Shown here in pieces: positions 14,106 through 17,187 of a DNA stretch of 17,187 nt. The DNA comes from Candidatus Binatia bacterium (GTDB lineage: Bacteria > Desulfobacterota_B > Binatia > UBA9968). How positions within the stretch are numbered: the first letter of the stretch is position 1; each line of letters opens with the position of its first letter. The notes under the pieces were generated by a model that saw only the letters and a program-made list of their open reading frames with translations, did not search any database and was not told the origin of the DNA. The stretch is taken from assembly GCA_025922795.1 (NCBI GenBank), contig JAICHC010000004.1, positions 1 through 17,187 on the forward strand, read 5' to 3'. A program made the translations under genes and the position numbers.

Positions 14106-15503
14106 GTGAGCGAGGCAAAAACATTAGCGGAACTTAAAAAAAGCGGCTTTGCGGTTTTATCGGTGCGTGATGAGATGCGCAAGAATCTGGTTCGTCACCT
14201 GGAGAAAGGCGAACGTATTCTTCCCGGCATTCTTGGCTATGACGACACGGTGATCCCGGAAATCGAGAACGCCATTCTGTCCGGCCATCACATGGTGTTT
14301 CTCGGCGAGCGCGGCCAGGGAAAGTCGCGCATCATCCGCGGCCTGACCAGCCTGCTTGACGAGCGCATCCCGATCATCCAGGGCTGTGAAATTAACGACA
14401 ACCCATTTCACCCGATCTGTCGGGTGTGCCGCAAGAAGGCGGCGGAGCTGGGCGATGCGTTGCCGCTGGAGTGGATTGACCGCGATAGCCGGTATGGCGA
14501 GAAGCTCGCGACCCCCGACGTATCGATCGCCGATCTAGTCGGTGAAATCGATCCGATCAAGGTGGCCGAGGGACGCTATCTTGCCGACGAGGAAACGATT
14601 CACTACGGACTCGTACCGCGCACGAACCGCGGCGTCTTTGCGATCAACGAGTTACCCGACCTGACCGAGAAAGTGCAGGTCGGCTTGTTCAACCTGATGG
14701 AAGAGAAGGATGTCCAAATCAAGGGGTACAAGATCCGCTTGCCGCTCGACGTGGTGATCGTCGCCAGCGCCAATCCGGAAGACTATACCAGCCGCGGCCG
14801 CATCATCACGCCGCTCAAAGACCGTTTCGACGTGCAGATTCGCACTCACTATCCGAAAAAGCTCGACGATGAAATCCACATTATGGAGCAGGAGGCGGCG
14901 CCGACCGAACAACGCAGCCGCAGGGTCGAAGTGCCGCGCTTCATGAAGGAGATCCTCGGCCACTTGACCTTCGAAGCGCGCAAGTCGAACGAGATCAATC
15001 AGTCGTCGGGCGTTAGCGTGCGCGTCACGATCAACAACTATGAGAGTATCATCAGCAATGCCGAGAAGCGCTCGCTCCGCTGCAAGGAGAATGAGATCGT
15101 GCCGCGCATCAGCGATTTACACTCGCTGATGGCTTCGACCGCGGGAAAGATCGAAATGGAATATGTCGGCGAAGACAAGAAAGAGGACGAGCTGGTCGAA
15201 AAGCTGGTCAACCGCTCGATCATCAAAGTCTTCGATCAGTATTTCAGTCTCAATTCGCTCTCCAAAGTCGTCGAATATTTCAACTCAGGCTGGGGCGTCG
15301 AAGTGTCCGATCAAATGGCGGCGCAAGATTATCTGGAGGGTATCAAGGAAATTCCCGGCCTCAAAGAAGCGATCAAGTCCCTGGGCATTCAAGAATCGCC
15401 CACCTTAATGGCGTCGGCAACCGAGTTCGTCCTCGAAGGGCTCCATCTGCACCAAAAGCTCAACAAGGATATCGAAGGCGGCCGGGTCACCTACGGCAAG
15501 TGA
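14106..15503 (+). CDS. ChlI/MoxR-like AAA+ ATPase paired with a VWA protein
   Basis: AAA+ ATPase of 465 aa resembling the magnesium-chelatase ChlI subunit and MoxR proteins. Walker A is GERGQGKS (67-74, K73). The Walker B-like strand is VFAINELPDL, with N181-E182 where most families have Asp-Glu. Sensor 1 is SANPEDY (N223), and PLKDRFD carries the probable arginine finger R240. Between Walker A and B lie C94, C105 and C108 (CEINDNPFHPICRVC), a possible metal site. The last ~200 residues form a helical region I cannot assign. The GTG 14106 start has AGGAGG at 14091-14096 nine bases before it. The VWA gene follows after 39 bases, as in RavA-ViaA, NorQ-NorD and CbbQ-CbbO pairs. No chlorophyll or cobalamin chelatase gene is present, so the client is unknown; naming it magnesium chelatase would be misleading. 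Confidence 0.88.
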   Translation: MSEAKTLAELKKSGFAVLSVRDEMRKNLVRHLEKGERILPGILGYDDTVIPEIENAILSGHHMVFLGERGQGKSRIIRGLTSLLDERIPIIQGCEINDNPFHPICRVCRKKAAELGDALPLEWIDRDSRYGEKLATPDVSIADLVGEIDPIKVAEGRYLADEETIHYGLVPRTNRGVFAINELPDLTEKVQVGLFNLMEEKDVQIKGYKIRLPLDVVIVASANPEDYTSRGRIITPLKDRFDVQIRTHYPKKLDDEIHIMEQEAAPTEQRSRRVEVPRFMKEILGHLTFEARKSNEINQSSGVSVRVTINNYESIISNAEKRSLRCKENEIVPRISDLHSLMASTAGKIEMEYVGEDKKEDELVEKLVNRSIIKVFDQYFSLNSLSKVVEYFNSGWGVEVSDQMAAQDYLEGIKEIPGLKEAIKSLGIQESPTLMASATEFVLEGLHLHQKLNKDIEGGRVTYGK

Positions 15504-15542
15504 ATTTACTTCGTTCCAAACCGGCCAAAAGCCGCACTGTTC

Positions 15543-17132
15543 ATGGTTCATTTCCGCTATAGCCGCTGGAATGGCAGCACGCGCGATACGCTCGATTCGG
15601 ACTCCGTGTTCGATCAACTGAACGATTACATGAACGAGACCGGCGATTTGCAGCAGGCAATGCGCCGGCTCATGCAAAAGGGCATCAAGGGCGACAAACA
15701 AACCAAGGGCATCGAAGATCTCTTGTCGCAGGTCGCCAAAGAGATGCGCAAGCTCTACGACGAGTACCGTTTGCAATCGGCGATGGATGAAATCCAAGAC
15801 CAGCTCGAGTCGATCGTCGATCAAGAGCGCGAGACGCTCGAACAGATGGATCAAGAGGGCCGCGACGTCCAAGACAAGAAGCAATTTCTGAACGATCTGC
15901 CGGGCAAGAGCAGCGAGGCGATCGAGAAACTGACCTCCTACCGTTTCGAAAACGCCGACGCGGCCAAGGAGTTTCAACAGCTGGTCATGCAGCTCGAGCA
16001 GATCCGCAAGTTGGAAAACTGGCTGCGCCGGGAAGGCAGTCTTTTCCGCGGCCAAACGCCCATGCAGTTCCAGCAGTCCCAGGACTTGATGGAGCGCATG
16101 GAAGATCTGCGCAAGCTCGAATCGCAGCTCTCCAGCATGCAGCTTAAGGATGTCGATCAGGAGTTATTGGAAAAACTTCTCGGCGGCGATCCGAAACAGG
16201 ACTTCGAGGGCGTCATGCGTATGCAATCACTGCTCGAAGAGGGCGGCTACGTGCTCGAGCAAGGCGAGCGCTTCGAGCTGACGCCTAAAGGCGTGCGGCG
16301 GGTGGGCCAGCTGGCACTCCGCGACATTTATCAGCAGCTGCGCCGCGACGGCATGGGCCGCCACACGACGCGCAATCGCGGCAGCCAGGAATTACTGATC
16401 GAAACCAGCCGGTCCTATGTTCAAGGCGAACCGCTTCATATCAACATGATCCAGACGCTCAAGAATGCTCTGCTTCACGCCGGCGGCGTGCCGGTGCGGA
16501 TCGGGCCGAAAGATTTCGCCGTCTACGAGTCGGAATACAACACGCGCGCGGCGACCGTACTGCTTTTGGACATGAGCTGGTCGATGAGTTGGGAGGGGCG
16601 TTTCGCCGCGGCGAAAAAAGTCGCGCTCGCCATGGAGAGTTTGGTGCGCTCGCTGCACCCGCGCGACTACTTCGGCATCGTCGGATTTTTCACCCGCGCT
16701 GTGGAATTGAAAGCCAAGGATCTGCCGCAAGCGACCTGGAACATGGGCGACCCTTTCACCAATTTGCAGGATGGATTGCACTTGGCGACGGAGATGCTTG
16801 GCAAAAAGCCCAGCGCCAACCAGCAGATGATTGTCATTACCGATGGCCAGCCGACCGCTTACTGCCGCCAGGGCAGGCTTTATTGTGAGTGGCCGCTCAG
16901 CTTCGGTGGCATCAGCCAGCGCGCCGCCGAAGAGACTTTGAAAGAAGTCGAGCGGATCACCCGCAAAGGCATCACCATCAATACCTTTATGCTCGACGAC
17001 AGCCCGGTGCTGCGCGGCTTCGTCGACGACCTCACCCGCATCAACAAAGGCCGCGCTTTTTACACCCGCCCCGATCGGCTCGGAGAATATCTCCTGGTCG
17101 ATTATCTTTCGCATCAGCGGAAAAAAGTGTAA
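15543..17132 (+). CDS. VWA-domain protein, partner of the AAA+ ATPase
   Basis: A 529-aa cytoplasmic-looking protein with no signal peptide or membrane helix. The C-terminal von Willebrand factor A domain (about 335-520) has a complete MIDAS: DMSWS (D343, S345, S347), T406 and TDG (D434). It should therefore bind a divalent ion and a partner acidic group. Residues about 55-245 are charged, Gln/Glu-rich and probably coiled coil. A stretch near 250-275 (ELTPKGVRRVGQLALRDIY) resembles a winged-helix or helical linker. FRYSRWNGS at the extreme N-terminus supports ATG 15543, although no strong ribosome site is visible. C441 and C448 lie just after the MIDAS aspartate. By analogy with other AAA+/VWA pairs, it would bridge the ATPase ring to a client. 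The role is unknown. Confidence 0.88.
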   Translation: MVHFRYSRWNGSTRDTLDSDSVFDQLNDYMNETGDLQQAMRRLMQKGIKGDKQTKGIEDLLSQVAKEMRKLYDEYRLQSAMDEIQDQLESIVDQERETLEQMDQEGRDVQDKKQFLNDLPGKSSEAIEKLTSYRFENADAAKEFQQLVMQLEQIRKLENWLRREGSLFRGQTPMQFQQSQDLMERMEDLRKLESQLSSMQLKDVDQELLEKLLGGDPKQDFEGVMRMQSLLEEGGYVLEQGERFELTPKGVRRVGQLALRDIYQQLRRDGMGRHTTRNRGSQELLIETSRSYVQGEPLHINMIQTLKNALLHAGGVPVRIGPKDFAVYESEYNTRAATVLLLDMSWSMSWEGRFAAAKKVALAMESLVRSLHPRDYFGIVGFFTRAVELKAKDLPQATWNMGDPFTNLQDGLHLATEMLGKKPSANQQMIVITDGQPTAYCRQGRLYCEWPLSFGGISQRAAEETLKEVERITRKGITINTFMLDDSPVLRGFVDDLTRINKGRAFYTRPDRLGEYLLVDYLSHQRKKV

Positions 17133-17151
17133 CGCGCCGCGCGCGCTGCAC

Positions 17152-17187
17152 CGTTCCAGTCGTTCCAATAGTTTCAAACGTTCCAAA
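17152..17187. repeat. 9-base tandem repeat at the window end
   Basis: Four consecutive 9-mers: CGTTCCAGT, CGTTCCAAT, AGTTTCAAA and CGTTCCAAA, directly after the VWA gene and running into the window edge. The consensus is CGTTCCAAN. A single CGTTCCAAA also occurs at 15512-15520, between the AAA+ and VWA genes. The full array length is unknown because the sequence stops here. It has no spacers, so it is not a CRISPR array. Confidence 0.65.

Noticed and set aside
15405..16055. 216-codon minus-strand frame with hydrophobic, leucine-rich content
   Set aside because: Antisense reading of the Gln/Glu/Lys-rich coiled coil; such codons read backwards give Leu/Phe, so apparent hydrophobicity is an artefact.
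16392..17186. 264-codon open frame on the minus strand opposite the VWA gene
   Set aside because: It lies wholly antisense to a gene with a clear domain and MIDAS motif, has no recognisable motif, and is explained by GC-rich third-position bias.

Overview
The window looks like a bacterial chromosome of moderately high GC content. It is densely coded with little intergenic space, and it carries 16 protein genes. I see no tRNA, rRNA, CRISPR array, insertion sequence or phage gene. The central gene order (pheA, hisC-type aminotransferase, tyrA, aroA, cmk, rpsA, sppA, ihfB, HIT protein) resembles the aromatic/ribosomal supraoperon known from Pseudomonas and the related order in deltaproteobacteria such as Geobacter. 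I infer a deltaproteobacteria-like (Desulfobacterota or Myxococcota-type, possibly uncultured) organism; this is an inference from synteny and not a taxonomic proof.

Layout. Positions 51-4342 hold unrelated single genes: a secreted M20 metallopeptidase (+), a COG0523 metal-chaperone GTPase with a cysteine-bearing C-terminal extension (-), a short-chain dehydrogenase (+) and a CCoAOMT-type O-methyltransferase (+). An RluA-type pseudouridine synthase (4356-5231, -) then faces away from the long plus-strand run.

Positions 5373-13996 form one co-directional block with short gaps or overlaps. Its first part makes aromatic amino acids: AroA gives EPSP (then chorismate), PheA converts chorismate to prephenate and phenylpyruvate, TyrA converts prephenate to 4-hydroxyphenylpyruvate, and the HisC-family enzyme probably performs the transamination. 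Its second part is housekeeping: CMP kinase, ribosomal protein S1, membrane protease SppA, an IHF-beta-like nucleoid protein and a HIT nucleotide hydrolase/transferase.

Positions 14106-17132 hold a two-gene module: a ChlI/MoxR-like AAA+ ATPase and a VWA-domain protein with an intact MIDAS motif. No chelatase large subunit is nearby, so this is probably a metal-dependent remodelling or insertion machine with an unknown client. It is the least characterised part of the window. The right edge is a 9-base tandem repeat running into the window end.

Most noteworthy are the AAA+/VWA module with its cysteine pattern, the extended COG0523 protein, an SDR lacking the catalytic serine, a TyrA with a changed Rossmann glycine, and an EPSP synthase with all class II signatures.
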